This document shows positions 47,763-56,988 of a stretch of 64,000 nucleotides of DNA, piece after piece. The notes beneath the pieces are model-generated. The model was not told the DNA's origin and did no database searches. It was given only the letters and a program-made list of their open reading frames with translations. The DNA comes from CALOFP01 sp942492635 (lineage in GTDB: Bacteria; UBP6; UBA1177; CALOFP01): the NCBI GenBank assembly GCA_942492635.1, contig CALOFP010000002.1, forward strand, positions 496,001-560,000. Direction: 5' to 3'. Numbering within the stretch: position 1 is the first letter of the stretch; every line of letters begins with the position of its first letter. A program made the translations under genes and the position numbers.

Positions 47763-48683
47763 TTATTTTTCAACCTGCTTGTTGATCCATGCCCAGTTGC
47801 GATCCACTTCCTTCTGGAAGTCTTCGACAACGTAAGCCCACTTCGGGTTCTTGAGATGTTTGAAACGGCCCTGCTTGAAGATCCACTCAGATACCGGACG
47901 TTTGTCCTTCGGCTGGTAGTTGACCTTGTATTCGCCGTTTTCGACTTCGTAGAGAGGCCAGAAGCAGCAATCAACTCCGAGGCGAGCCATCTCGACTGCG
48001 CTGTCGGCGTCGATTCTCCAGCCAGGAATACATGGGCAGAGAATGTTGAGGAAAGCGGCGCCGTCGTGCTCGATAGCCTTTTTCATCTTGTTTGAAAGAT
48101 CCACAGGGTTGTGGATGGAAGCCTGTGCAACGTATCCGATGTTGTGGGCTACCATGATCTTTGTAAGATCCTTTCTGTTTCCCTGGCGACCGGGGATAAC
48201 TTCACCTGCAGGTGTGGTTGTTGTCGCAGCACCCATGGGTGTTGCGGAGCTTCTCTGGATACCTGTGTTCATGTAGGCACCGTTGTCGTAGCAGATGTAG
48301 ACGATGTCGTGGTTGCGCTCCATGGCACCTGAGAGTGACTGAAGACCGATATCGTATGTACCTCCGTCTCCTCCCATTGCAACGCACTTGATCTTCTTAT
48401 CGAGCTTCTTCTGCTTTGTGAGTGAGCGGAACATAGCCTCGACACCGCTTGCCGTAGCGCCTGCGTTTTCGAAAGCTGTGTGGATCCAGGGAATACGCCA
48501 TGCGGCGTACGGGAAAACCGTTGAGGCGACCTCAAGGCAGCCTGTGGCGTTGATTCCGACGATGTTGTAGTCGGTTACCCTTGTGAGCATTTTGGTGAAG
48601 ATGGGCGCGGGACATCCGGCACACATACGGTGACCGCCGGCAAATGCACCCTCTTTTTTCGCCATTTCCTGAAGTGTAGGCAT
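47763..48683 (-). CDS. porB: Pyruvate:ferredoxin oxidoreductase, beta subunit
   Basis: A 306-residue thiamine-diphosphate subunit. It has the N-terminal cluster motif MCAGCPAP, the ThDP-binding GDGGTYDIGLQS (AMGGDGGTYDIG) and NGAYMNTG with C-terminal Cys residues (LCPCIPGW), as in four-subunit archaeal/bacterial enzymes. With PorA, PorD and PorG it converts pyruvate and CoA to acetyl-CoA and CO2 and reduces ferredoxin. It is the last gene of the operon, one base after porA, followed by a terminator. Related 2-oxoacid enzymes (e.g. for 2-oxoisovalerate) share this layout, so substrate is likely but not certain. Confidence 0.93.
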   Translation of the reverse strand: MPTLQEMAKKEGAFAGGHRMCAGCPAPIFTKMLTRVTDYNIVGINATGCLEVASTVFPYAAWRIPWIHTAFENAGATASGVEAMFRSLTKQKKLDKKIKCVAMGGDGGTYDIGLQSLSGAMERNHDIVYICYDNGAYMNTGIQRSSATPMGAATTTTPAGEVIPGRQGNRKDLTKIMVAHNIGYVAQASIHNPVDLSNKMKKAIEHDGAAFLNILCPCIPGWRIDADSAVEMARLGVDCCFWPLYEVENGEYKVNYQPKDKRPVSEWIFKQGRFKHLKNPKWAYVVEDFQKEVDRNWAWINKQVEK

Positions 48684-48684
48684 C

Positions 48685-49866
48685 TTACCCTCCTCTTACG
48701 TTGAGATAGTCAAACAGTTTTTCCACCTTTCCGTTTTCAAGGTAACCTTTGTTCTCCTCGAAAATCTTGTGGACGTCGCTCATGAACATGTCACGACCGC
48801 CGAGTCCGTAGATTCTGTTGTAAACCATCGGTTTCTTGTCGAGATCGAAAAGTGAGTTTCTGATCTCTCCGAAAAGGGGGCCGTATGCACCGAAACTTTC
48901 GCTTCTGTCGAGAACGGTGATGATCTTTGCGTTCTTGAGTGCATCCCTGATCTCTTCGTATGGGAAAGGTCTGAAGGCACGGATCTTGAGAAGACCTACC
49001 TTTTCACCCTTCTCCCTGAGCTCGTCGATAACCTCCTTGATCTCTCCTGCAACGGAGTTGATGGCTACGATTACGCGCTCTGCGTCGTCGAGGCGGTAGC
49101 TTTCGAAAAGCTCGTACTTTCTTCCGAAAACCTTTTCGAACTCTGCTGAAACTTCCTTGATTACATCCTTTGCATCCATGATCGCCTGATGCTGACCACG
49201 TTTGTGCTCGATGTAGTAATCCTGAAGGTCGAGTGCACCCCAGCTTGCGGGATTCTCAACGTCCTTGAGAGGATGTACCGATTTGAAATCACCTACGAAC
49301 TCTCTTACCTTCTCGTCGTCCTCGAGCTGCATTGTCTCGATTCCGTGAGAGATGATGAAACCGTCGAGGCAGATCATGATGGGAAGACGTACACCCATGT
49401 GCTCCGCTATTCTCGGTGCCATGATGAGGTTGTCGTACGCCTCCTGGTTGTTCTCAGCGTAGAGCTGGATCCAGCCTGCGTCACGGGCTCCCATGGAGTC
49501 GGAGTGATCGCAGTGGATGTTGATCGGTCCTGTGAGGGCCCTGTTTACGAGTGTGAGAATTACCGGCTGACGCATACTTGCGGCAACGTAGAGCATCTCC
49601 CACATGAGGGCGAAACCTGCGGAGCTTGTTGCTGTCATGACACGACCGCCTGCAGCGGAAGCACCGATACATGCACTCATTGCGCTGTGTTCGCTCTCAA
49701 CTGTAACGAACTCGGTATCTACCGTACCGTCGGCAACAAACTGGGAAAAATCCTCAACAACCTGAGTCGAGGGAGTGATGGGGAATGCCGCCACCACGTC
49801 GGGGTTGATCTGGCGCATAGCCTGTGCCATAGCCCCGTTTCCGGTTATCGCTAATGTTTTTGGCAT
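48685..49866 (-). CDS. porA: Pyruvate:ferredoxin oxidoreductase, alpha subunit
   Basis: A 393-residue subunit that contributes pyrimidine-binding residues to the ThDP site. Motifs are the N-terminal GNGAMAQAMRQINPDVVAAF, PITPSTQVVE, and ESEHSAMSACIGASAAGGR, all characteristic of 2-oxoacid:ferredoxin oxidoreductase alpha chains. The C-terminal part holds the transketolase C-like domain (RVIVAINSVAGEIKEVIDEL, GLLKIRAFRPFPYEEIRD). It lies between the small Cys-containing gene and porB. Substrate assignment to pyruvate rests on similarity to PorA. Confidence 0.93.
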   Translation of the reverse strand: MPKTLAITGNGAMAQAMRQINPDVVAAFPITPSTQVVEDFSQFVADGTVDTEFVTVESEHSAMSACIGASAAGGRVMTATSSAGFALMWEMLYVAASMRQPVILTLVNRALTGPINIHCDHSDSMGARDAGWIQLYAENNQEAYDNLIMAPRIAEHMGVRLPIMICLDGFIISHGIETMQLEDDEKVREFVGDFKSVHPLKDVENPASWGALDLQDYYIEHKRGQHQAIMDAKDVIKEVSAEFEKVFGRKYELFESYRLDDAERVIVAINSVAGEIKEVIDELREKGEKVGLLKIRAFRPFPYEEIRDALKNAKIITVLDRSESFGAYGPLFGEIRNSLFDLDKKPMVYNRIYGLGGRDMFMSDVHKIFEENKGYLENGKVEKLFDYLNVRGG

Positions 49867-49878
49867 TATATTACTCCT

Positions 49879-50094
49879 TTATTTTCTGCATCCTTTTGCA
49901 ATAAGTTCCTCTGCCTTTTCCTTCTGGTGGGGATAGAGTCTCGAAGGAACATTATCCTTTCCGAGCGCCTTTGCCACCATGAAGCGGGCGCAGGAACTGT
50001 TGTCACCCAGACAGAATTGATTCTTCTGGGCAGCTTCAACCGCCGGCATCCGTCCGTTGAAGAAAGGACATCCGGCAAGAGATGGGCAGTTCAA
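49879..50094 (-). CDS. Small Cys-containing protein of the por operon
   Basis: A 71-residue protein that begins at a TTG directly after the porD stop, with GAGGAG six bases before it. It has spaced Cys residues: CPSLAGCPFF, FCLGDNSSCARFMV, and a late Cys (KGC). The pattern C-x5-C-PFF-x19-C-x6-CARxMV recalls small proteins seen in delta-proteobacterial genomes, which may bind a metal cluster. It is tightly packed (12 bases before porA), so it should be made with the enzyme. It may assist assembly or modify electron transfer; this is inference. An easily missed gene because of its size and start codon. Confidence 0.78.
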   Translation of the reverse strand: MNCPSLAGCPFFNGRMPAVEAAQKNQFCLGDNSSCARFMVAKALGKDNVPSRLYPHQKEKAEELIAKGCRK

Positions 50095-50433
50095 CTACAT
50101 CTCCTCTTTTACGAAGTCGATGGCCTTCTTGTCGCCCTTCTTGTTTATGGGACACTCCTTGACGCAGAGTCCGCATCCCTTGCAGTGGTACATGTTGATC
50201 TCTTTGATCTCTTTTCTGGGTTTGCCGTTTGGCATTGTTCCGTCCTTGAGGATGAATGCGTCCTCCGGGCAGAAAACCCAGCAGTTGAGGCAGTGAATGC
50301 AGTTTTCTTCATTCCACACCGGTTTCCATGTTCTCCATGTACCGGTCTCGTAATCCGCAGAGTTGCCGCCCTCGGGAATGACTCCGCCGATGGGAAGTTC
50401 CTGCCAATCCTTCAATCTGTACTTGTCGCTCAT
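50095..50433 (-). CDS. porD: Pyruvate:ferredoxin oxidoreductase, delta (ferredoxin) subunit
   Basis: A 112-residue iron-sulfur subunit with two 4Fe-4S motifs: CIHCLNCWVFCP and CKGCGLCVKECP. It passes electrons from the ThDP site to ferredoxin. The N-terminal 40 residues have WxxW aromatic spacing (GTWRTWKPVW), as seen in PorD. The ATG overlaps the porG stop by four bases (ATGA). Confidence 0.93.
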   Translation of the reverse strand: MSDKYRLKDWQELPIGGVIPEGGNSADYETGTWRTWKPVWNEENCIHCLNCWVFCPEDAFILKDGTMPNGKPRKEIKEINMYHCKGCGLCVKECPINKKGDKKAIDFVKEEM

Positions 50434-51005
50434 GCCTTTACTCCCTCTTCGTATCCTTTCTTAATGCACTCAAGGTTCTTCTCGACCAGATCCTTTCCGA
50501 GAATTTCGGCGAAGATGTGACCGGATTCCTCAACAAGCTTTTCGAGGGAGATGATGTCTCCGCAAGCCTTGGCGAAGGCGCCCATCATGGCTGAGTTGGG
50601 GATCTCTCTTCCGAAAACCGAGTGGGAAATGGCGTTTGCCGGAACGGTGAAGATAGTGTTCTTCTCTATTCCGAGCATTTTCTTTGTCTCTTCCGCACTC
50701 TTTTCGGTGTTTACGATGAAGATTGTCTCATCATTTATACCGGAAACGAGAGTGGGCTGTCCGATGAGTGTCGGATCAACGATGATGACGACATTCGGAT
50801 TTAGTACCGGTGTGTGTACACGGATTTTCTCATCCGCAAATCTGTTGAAAGCACGAAGTGGTGCTCCGCGACGTTCCGGACCGTATTCAGGGAAGGCTAT
50901 AACGTACCTTCCTGTTCCCTGCACAGCTTCCGCAAGGGACTTGGCTCCGGTAACAGTACCCTGACCGCCTCTACCGTGCCATCTGATCTCAAAAAATTTA
51001 CTCAT
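50430..51005 (-). CDS. porG: Pyruvate:ferredoxin oxidoreductase, gamma subunit
   Basis: A 191-residue subunit. ATG 51005 is used because GGAGG lies five bases upstream; a frame reaching further back into the promoter region is not coding. The N-terminus MSKFFEIRWHGRGGQGTVTG with YVIAFPEYGPERRGAPLRAF is diagnostic of gamma subunits of 2-oxoacid:ferredoxin oxidoreductases, which bind CoA. It is the first gene of the operon (porG-porD-small-porA-porB). It is divergent from the PilZ gene at 51119. Confidence 0.93.
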   Translation of the reverse strand: MSKFFEIRWHGRGGQGTVTGAKSLAEAVQGTGRYVIAFPEYGPERRGAPLRAFNRFADEKIRVHTPVLNPNVVIIVDPTLIGQPTLVSGINDETIFIVNTEKSAEETKKMLGIEKNTIFTVPANAISHSVFGREIPNSAMMGAFAKACGDIISLEKLVEESGHIFAEILGKDLVEKNLECIKKGYEEGVKA

Positions 51006-51038
51006 ATGATCCTCCAAAAAAGGGTGATTTCCGCGGGA

Positions 51039-51067
51039 ATAATACATAAAGTAAAGGGGGTAGGCAA
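51039..51067 (-). promoter_or_regulatory. Sigma70 promoter of the por operon
   Basis: On the minus strand, TTGCCT (51067-51062) and TATTAT (51044-51039) are separated by 17 bases, about 34 bases before the porG ATG. Confidence 0.6.
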
Positions 51068-51118
51068 TTTTTTGCGAATAATTGACATACAACTGAATGT
51101 AAGGTTCAGAGGGAATCA

Positions 51119-51922
51119 ATGAGCGGTTTTGAATTTCTTATAGGTGCAGGTGAAAAACCGGAAGACGGATTACAGATCCTCAACGTTGATATCGAGGTAG
51201 AGTCCCTCGTTCGGGATCTTGTTGAAAATAAAGTCAAATGTGAACTGTGCTTCAATTTGGGCGCCGTCATGAAGGCCTCATCAAGTTTCATTTCCGTTGC
51301 TCGGCGGGGAGATCGTCTCTTCCTGAAACTGGACCAGGCGGTCCCTCTCAAGGCTAATGAAATCCTTTTGAAAATGAAGATTCCTGTTGCCGTTAATTTT
51401 CAGATAGATCACATCGACTACGCTTTTCTTGCTCATCCCTATATCTTCAACGGAAAAAAGAAGTATCTGGTGGTTACATTTCCCAAAGAGATTTTCAGGC
51501 TTCAGAGAAGAATGTCCTACAGGCTTGATCTGGACACTTTTGATGCGATAACAATGAAACACGATTTCCGCAACGACAACAGGGTTCTCATATCAGTGAA
51601 AAATATTTCCACTGGAGGCATTGCCTTCTATTCCGATAGTCCCTTCTCCTCATTCTTCGAGGAGTTTGAAAACGATGAAGGAGAGATCGAGTACAATACC
51701 GATGAACTCTTCAACGTCCGTCTTATCCTATTCAAAACAAAGATAGTGAAGGCACAGATAAGGCTTATCTACGGCAGGAACTCGGGCATCCGCCGCTACC
51801 GTTTTCTGATCGGAGCTCAGTTCGAACAGATTTCGGAGAGAGATCTCAAGATGATAGGGTCCTACATATTCCGGAAACAGAAGGAGGAGATACGGAAGCT
51901 TCGAAGGTACGAATTCAAGTAG
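51119..51922 (+). CDS. PilZ-domain cyclic-di-GMP receptor (YcgR-like)
   Basis: A 267-residue cytoplasmic protein. The N-terminal part (residues about 15-120) is beta-rich, as in the YcgR-N/PilZN domain. The PilZ domain follows with RLQRRMSYRL near 127-136 for the RxxxR motif and NISTGG near 163 for the D/N-x-S-x-x-G motif. These bind cyclic-di-GMP. YcgR-like proteins slow flagellar rotation by contacting FliG or MotA; the flagellar operon and two diguanylate cyclases in this window make that role plausible. GAGGG precedes the ATG. It is divergent from por and looks monocistronic. Confidence 0.85.
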   Translation: MSGFEFLIGAGEKPEDGLQILNVDIEVESLVRDLVENKVKCELCFNLGAVMKASSSFISVARRGDRLFLKLDQAVPLKANEILLKMKIPVAVNFQIDHIDYAFLAHPYIFNGKKKYLVVTFPKEIFRLQRRMSYRLDLDTFDAITMKHDFRNDNRVLISVKNISTGGIAFYSDSPFSSFFEEFENDEGEIEYNTDELFNVRLILFKTKIVKAQIRLIYGRNSGIRRYRFLIGAQFEQISERDLKMIGSYIFRKQKEEIRKLRRYEFK

Positions 51923-52273
51923 AGCCTTTTTCTATTCAACAGGTGACATTCAGAAATTACTCCACACAACTCAACAGTTTTTCAACATTTATCAAATGCA
52001 AGTCAATTCAAAGTGTTACGGTGTGCGAACTTGCGGTTTTCGCGCTATGTAGTTGAAAACAGAGGGGGTTCTTGAAAGCCCTTTTTTATGTGCATCTACC
52101 TTTTTGCCATTGATTTCAGATGGTTTTCACTGAGGGAAATGCATTTTCCAACAAAAATGTGGAAAACGATCTGAAATTGTCGGAAGATTTTAAATTTTCA
52201 CGGTTATTAAAATGATGGTTGCTTTCTTTCTTTCATGATTCGCCGGCTTCGGAATCGGTCACTATCCGGCAAT
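51923..52273. other. Intergenic region
   Basis: A 351-base gap between convergent genes. No convincing gene; an imperfect GGGGGTT...AAGCCC hairpin followed by T residues near 52062-52088 may act as a weak terminator of the PilZ transcript. Confidence 0.4.
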
Positions 52274-55200
52274 TCAGCGGGAAGCGGATAATTTGAAAAT
52301 TTTCTGTTCCAGACACTTTTCCAGAGAGTTGAGAGTTTCGCCTGCGTCAGGGCTTTTTCCTGTTTCACGAATTCCAACGGAGAGGTTTCTTCCGTTTTCC
52401 TTGGAGTAATAGAGACCCATGTCCGCAATTTTTACGGTCTGGTCAAAAGAAAGTCTTCCCGGTTCATCTTTTAAGAAGGGGTAGGGAACGTGTCCGATTG
52501 AGCAGGTTTTTTTCAGAGTGGTTTCTCCGAATCGGAACTCTGTATCGGAAACCGCTTTCTTTATCTTTCCTGCTATCTTTTCAATTTTTTCCGGAGTGGT
52601 GTTCTTCAACACGATAAGGAACTCCTCTCCGCCCCATCGAACAACAAAGTCGTCTTTTCTCAATGTCTTTTTCAAAATTTCTGAAAACTGTCTGAGTATG
52701 GCGTCTCCGGCATCGTGACCCAGTTCATCATTTATTTTTTTGAAGTGATCGATATCGAGAAGCAGAAGACCGAATATGGTACTGTTTTCCAGCGAGCACC
52801 TTTTTTCTGAATGTTTCTTTTCATACTCCTTTCTTTCGGTAAAGAGGTTTATCTCCGGGAGTATCATCTCTTGGCAGAACCGGCGGTTGCGAAGCCCCGT
52901 AAGAGCATCGCTCAGGGATGCTTCACGAAGCTCTTTGGTTCTCTGTTCCACAAGGGCCTTGAGTTCCCGTTCCCTGTTTTTCAACTGTCGTAATCGCAGA
53001 CTGAAAAGCCCCATAACTGAAAGGATGATGAAAAACGGCAGCCCGATCTTAAAGTATATCGTCTGGTAGAAGAAGGGCTTTTTGTAGAATCTGAAGGTTG
53101 CTCCCTTTCGGTTCCATACACCGTCGTTGTTTTTGGCAATCACCTTGAATCTGTAGTGTCCCGGCGGAATGTTCATATAGTATGCGGTTCTCCTGGTTCC
53201 GGCCTCACTCCACTCTCTGTCAAGACCTTCCAGGATGTATCTGTATTGAACTTTAACAGGATCCGAAAAGCTTATTCCCCTGTAGTGAAATTCCAGTTTC
53301 GTTGTTTCGGGGGCAAGCTCTATATTTTTTTCCAGGTTGATCCTTCTTCCGTCAACAATAACTTTATCGATCGAAAGATCCGGTGGAATTGTATTTTGGG
53401 GAAGGTTCTTCGGGTCGATCTCAACCAGACCGCGAACGGTAGGAAAGTAGAGTTTACCGTTATCATGCTTCCAAGCTGAAGGTGAAAAGCCTCCGTTGCA
53501 CTCCCTTGTTTTGAGTCCGTCGCTGAGTCCCAGGTTCATCATGCTTACACGGCTCTTTTTTCCTTCCGTAAATTCGAGCAGTTCGCTTCTGGCCACTCTT
53601 CCGATACCCTTGTTCCCGCTCATCCAGAAGTAGCCGTCGTCATCTTCGACAATTGTGTAGACAAGATCGTCGAACAGACCATCCTTACTTCTTATGGATG
53701 TGAATGTTTGGTTGCGGTATAGAATTATTCCACCGCTGTAGGTTCCGATCCAGAGATATCCGTCACTGTCCTCATGCATGCACCATATGCTGCTCTCGTG
53801 AAGACCTTCCTCTTTTCCGAAGTGCTTCACCTTTCCGTTTCTGTAACGGAAAAGGCCGTTGTACCAGCTTCCTATCCAGTAGTCACCGTTTCTTGTTTTG
53901 TAGACAAAAGATGCCAGGTTGCCGGTAAGACCCTCTTTCGCGGTTATCGATTTGAATCCGGAATCGGTCAGAATTTTTACGCCCTGGTCGTATGTAGACA
54001 GCCAAGTGTCTCCGTTCTCATCGATAAAAAGGGAGGAAACCTTTTTTGTGAAATCGTGGTAACCCGGTGCAAAAGGAATGGTCTCCTCCTCTTTTCTGGA
54101 TAGAATGCCTCTGGTCCATGATCCGATCAGGAGGTTGCCGTTTGTATCCGAATTGAGAATCCTCACCTGATTTATGCCCCCAGTCTCCTTCATTGAAAGA
54201 GATTTGAATTTTCCATCTTCAAATCTGTTGAGTCCCTTTGCCGTTGTTCCGACCCAGAGAATACCCTTCCTGTCTCCGAAAACCGCTGAGATGGAGTTGC
54301 CTGAAAGTCCGTCCATGGTTGTGTAGGTGGTGACACGACTGTTTTTGAAAATGTTCACTCCACCGGTCCACGTTCCTGTCCAGAGATTTTTTTCCCTGTC
54401 TTCAAGAATTGAAATCACCATATCGTTGGAGAGACCCTCTTTTTCGGAAAAGTGCTCGCACTTACCCTGTCTGTATCGGAAAAGTCCCTCTCCCCATGTT
54501 CCTATCCACAAGTTGTCGTCGCTGTCTTCCTGCACCGTCCATACAGATTTGATATCGCATCCGTTTGTTGTCGGAAGGGAATTGCATTTTTTACCATCAC
54601 ATCGATAAAGTCCCCTGTCTCTTGTTCCGACCCACATGGTGCCTTTTCGGGAGATGTGGAGAGAACTGATGTTCTTGGTTGAAAGGTTTTCAGATTTGAA
54701 TTTTTCTATTTTTCCATCTCTTAGAAGGAAAATCCCTCCGCCGACGGTTCCTATCCGAAGAACTCCCTCCCTATCGAATATGAGGGAGCTGACGACGTTG
54801 ATCTTGTCCTCCGCGGGAAGAGGAATGTTTTTAACTTTTCCCTTGTTGATTCGGCTTATTCCCTCGCGGGTTCCTATCCATATTTCTCCATCCTGAGATT
54901 CGGCAACAGTTCGGACCGAGTTGTCTTTGAGGCCGTTCTCCCTGGTGTAGGTTGTGCTGCGATTTCCATTTATGGCGGTAATTCCACCATCGTTCGTTCC
55001 GACCCATATTGTTCCGTCGTGTGCTTCGAAGACTGTTCTGATGTAGTTGCTTCGGAGAGCCTCAACGTTGGATCGGTTGAAAACCCTGAATTCGATTCCG
55101 TCATAACGGACAAGACCGTCCATGGTTCCCATCCAGATGTAACCGTCTTGTGACTGAATCATGGAGAATATGGTGTTCTGAGGTAGTCCGTCATCTGTCT

Positions 55201-55321
55201 GGCGAACCTCATGAACGTAATGGTGAATTTTTTTATCGGGATTGAGCCCGAAAAGGAGGGCTGAACTGACTGTTATCAGTAGCAGAATAACAATTTTGTT
55301 TTTAAAAATGCAATCAATCAT
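52274..55321 (-). CDS. Beta-propeller / Y_Y_Y / GGDEF diguanylate cyclase
   Basis: A 1015-residue membrane protein with signal peptide or anchor (NKIVILLLITVSSALLFG), about fourteen propeller repeats (VWVGTNDGGITAINGN, NLWIGTWGEGLFRY and similar) to about residue 640, a Y_Y_Y domain at about 690-780, one membrane helix near 790-812, a coiled coil and a GGDEF domain (DALTGLRNRRFC; GGEEF near 893). An RKDD inhibition site lies five residues before GGEEF, so product feedback is expected. Such propellers usually precede histidine kinases; here the output is cyclic-di-GMP. The paralogue is truncated at the window start. AGGA precedes the ATG. The PilZ receptor gene is the convergent neighbour. Confidence 0.95.
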   Translation of the reverse strand: MIDCIFKNKIVILLLITVSSALLFGLNPDKKIHHYVHEVRQTDDGLPQNTIFSMIQSQDGYIWMGTMDGLVRYDGIEFRVFNRSNVEALRSNYIRTVFEAHDGTIWVGTNDGGITAINGNRSTTYTRENGLKDNSVRTVAESQDGEIWIGTREGISRINKGKVKNIPLPAEDKINVVSSLIFDREGVLRIGTVGGGIFLLRDGKIEKFKSENLSTKNISSLHISRKGTMWVGTRDRGLYRCDGKKCNSLPTTNGCDIKSVWTVQEDSDDNLWIGTWGEGLFRYRQGKCEHFSEKEGLSNDMVISILEDREKNLWTGTWTGGVNIFKNSRVTTYTTMDGLSGNSISAVFGDRKGILWVGTTAKGLNRFEDGKFKSLSMKETGGINQVRILNSDTNGNLLIGSWTRGILSRKEEETIPFAPGYHDFTKKVSSLFIDENGDTWLSTYDQGVKILTDSGFKSITAKEGLTGNLASFVYKTRNGDYWIGSWYNGLFRYRNGKVKHFGKEEGLHESSIWCMHEDSDGYLWIGTYSGGIILYRNQTFTSIRSKDGLFDDLVYTIVEDDDGYFWMSGNKGIGRVARSELLEFTEGKKSRVSMMNLGLSDGLKTRECNGGFSPSAWKHDNGKLYFPTVRGLVEIDPKNLPQNTIPPDLSIDKVIVDGRRINLEKNIELAPETTKLEFHYRGISFSDPVKVQYRYILEGLDREWSEAGTRRTAYYMNIPPGHYRFKVIAKNNDGVWNRKGATFRFYKKPFFYQTIYFKIGLPFFIILSVMGLFSLRLRQLKNRERELKALVEQRTKELREASLSDALTGLRNRRFCQEMILPEINLFTERKEYEKKHSEKRCSLENSTIFGLLLLDIDHFKKINDELGHDAGDAILRQFSEILKKTLRKDDFVVRWGGEEFLIVLKNTTPEKIEKIAGKIKKAVSDTEFRFGETTLKKTCSIGHVPYPFLKDEPGRLSFDQTVKIADMGLYYSKENGRNLSVGIRETGKSPDAGETLNSLEKCLEQKIFKLSASR

Positions 55322-55538
55322 TTAAATCCTATTACGCCAAAAATGCCTATTGATATCTTATATAAATTAAATTAAAAACTCAAGGCAAATAATATAAAAA
55401 TATAAAGGATATTAGTTATTTCACATTCTATGAAAGAGGCGGGTTGACGTTTGAACGGTGGTGATGTTTAGATCTTCAGGAAGTGCGAGGTGTTTGATCA
55501 ATCAGTCGGTGTGAATGTTTAAGAAAACGTGAAAGCGG

Positions 55539-56822
55539 CTACTTGTTAACCATTATATCCAGTATCATCCTGTCCGTCTCGTTCATGGCTTCAGAACCAA
55601 TGGTTGCAAGGTTACGGATTGTTTTTTCAACATCCTTTTCAATAATTCCGTCGCTTTCGGAAATGGATATCTCATCCATTGCAAGAAATGCGGACTGAAT
55701 GGCGGCACTCACCGATGTGGAAACCTTGAGGGCGCACCCCGCCTTAGCTCCGTCGCAGATCATACCGGAAAGGTTGCCGACGATATTTTTGATCGCATAG
55801 CAGATCTGCCTCTCACGTCCGCCGAGAATCCAGGTAATGCCTGAACTTGCCCCTGCAGCGGCTACGATTACGCCGCACAGGGCGGAAAGTCTTCCGAGAT
55901 ATTTCTTGATATGAATCGCAACCATGTTGCCGACAAAGAGTGCTCTTGCAAGAGTTTCATCGTCACACTTCAACTTGTCTGCGGCAGCAACTATCGGAAC
56001 CATTACCGTAATCCCCTGGTTTCCGCTTCCTGAGTTGCTCATGACGGGCAGGGTGGAGCCGGCCATCCTGGCGTCGGAGGCAGCAGCTGTGAGCGACATC
56101 GCATAGCTTGTCAAATCGTCGGCTACGAGGCCCTTGAAAACCTGGTTTTTTATTGTTTTTCCGACCCGGAGACCGTATTCTCCTTTGAGACCCTCCTCTC
56201 CAACAGCCTGATTCTGACGGGCTCCATCAACAAGGAATTGAATTTCTTCAAGATCAATGGTCTCGGCATAGCGGCAGATCGACTCTATAGAGAGTCCGGG
56301 TAGTTCTTCCGAACAACCTTTCTGGTCTGATCGTGTATCGATGTTTTCTAAGACAACCTCTCCGTTGTGAACTATTCTTACGATGTTTGTGTGATTTCCG
56401 CAGATGGTTACTTCAGCCATCTCTTGCCCGGCGGCGACGTGAGCTTCAATGTACAGCTTCTCGTTGCCTTCACTGCATTTTATGGAAACGTTGCCCTCGG
56501 CCACGAAACCTTTTGCTTTTTTGATATCTTCATCCGACACCCCTGTAAGAACCTCAAGGGAACGATCGGGATTTCCTCCTATTGCGCCGAGTGCCGCTGC
56601 AATCGGCAGCCCAACCATGCCTGTTCCCGGGATACCGACTCCCATTCCATTCTTCAGAACGTTCCCGCTGAGGATTACGGTGATCTTTTCGGGGAAGGCG
56701 TCAATAAAACTTCTGGCTTTTGCAGCTGCCAGTGCGACAGCAACCGGCTCGGTACATCCGAGCGCGGGAAGAACCTCACTCTTCAGGAGGCTTATGATCT
56801 TTTTACAGTCAATCTCTTCCAT
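55539..56822 (-). CDS. L-cysteine desulfidase / serine-deaminase-type enzyme (UPF0597, YhaM/CyuA family)
   Basis: A 427-residue cytoplasmic enzyme. The N-terminus VLPALGCTEPVAVALAAAKA, the KNGMGVGIPGTGMVGLPIAA block, SGSGNQGITVMVPI and the C-terminal CDGAKAGCALKVS are signatures of the UPF0597/CyuA family, relatives of the L-serine dehydratase alpha domain, with Cys residues that bind a 4Fe-4S cluster. It would release sulfide, ammonia and pyruvate from L-cysteine, feeding the pyruvate oxidoreductase; this link is inference. The ribosome binding site is weak. A promoter is visible at 56880-56907, divergent from the next lipoprotein gene. Confidence 0.88.
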   Translation of the reverse strand: MEEIDCKKIISLLKSEVLPALGCTEPVAVALAAAKARSFIDAFPEKITVILSGNVLKNGMGVGIPGTGMVGLPIAAALGAIGGNPDRSLEVLTGVSDEDIKKAKGFVAEGNVSIKCSEGNEKLYIEAHVAAGQEMAEVTICGNHTNIVRIVHNGEVVLENIDTRSDQKGCSEELPGLSIESICRYAETIDLEEIQFLVDGARQNQAVGEEGLKGEYGLRVGKTIKNQVFKGLVADDLTSYAMSLTAAASDARMAGSTLPVMSNSGSGNQGITVMVPIVAAADKLKCDDETLARALFVGNMVAIHIKKYLGRLSALCGVIVAAAGASSGITWILGGRERQICYAIKNIVGNLSGMICDGAKAGCALKVSTSVSAAIQSAFLAMDEISISESDGIIEKDVEKTIRNLATIGSEAMNETDRMILDIMVNK

Positions 56823-56879
56823 CTCTATTTTCCCAAGTAACGTTTAAAAAAAGAATTGCCGACGAGTTCGACAATCAAA

Positions 56880-56907
56880 AATATATTGATTTTAGTGGAG
56901 AAATCAA
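56880..56907 (-). promoter_or_regulatory. Possible promoter of the cysteine desulfidase gene
   Basis: On the minus strand, TTGATT (56907-56902) and TATATT (56885-56880) are separated by 16 bases. Confidence 0.5.
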
Positions 56908-56916
56908 CAATTTTCG

Positions 56917-56945
56917 TTGACACAAAAAATACTAAATGATACTAT
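56917..56945 (+). promoter_or_regulatory. Sigma70 promoter of the acidic lipoprotein gene
   Basis: TTGACA (56917-56922) and TACTAT (56940-56945) are separated by 17 bases, about 43 bases before the ATG at 56989. Confidence 0.7.
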
Positions 56946-56988
56946 GATTTTTAATAGTGTTAAATAGACAAAAAAAACGAGGTTTAAA

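Noticed and set aside
47667..48095. Plus-strand frame of 142 codons with TTG start and GGAG-like sequence before it
   Set aside because: It runs antisense through porB, passes the por terminator palindrome and shows no family features; the porB reading on the other strand is certain.
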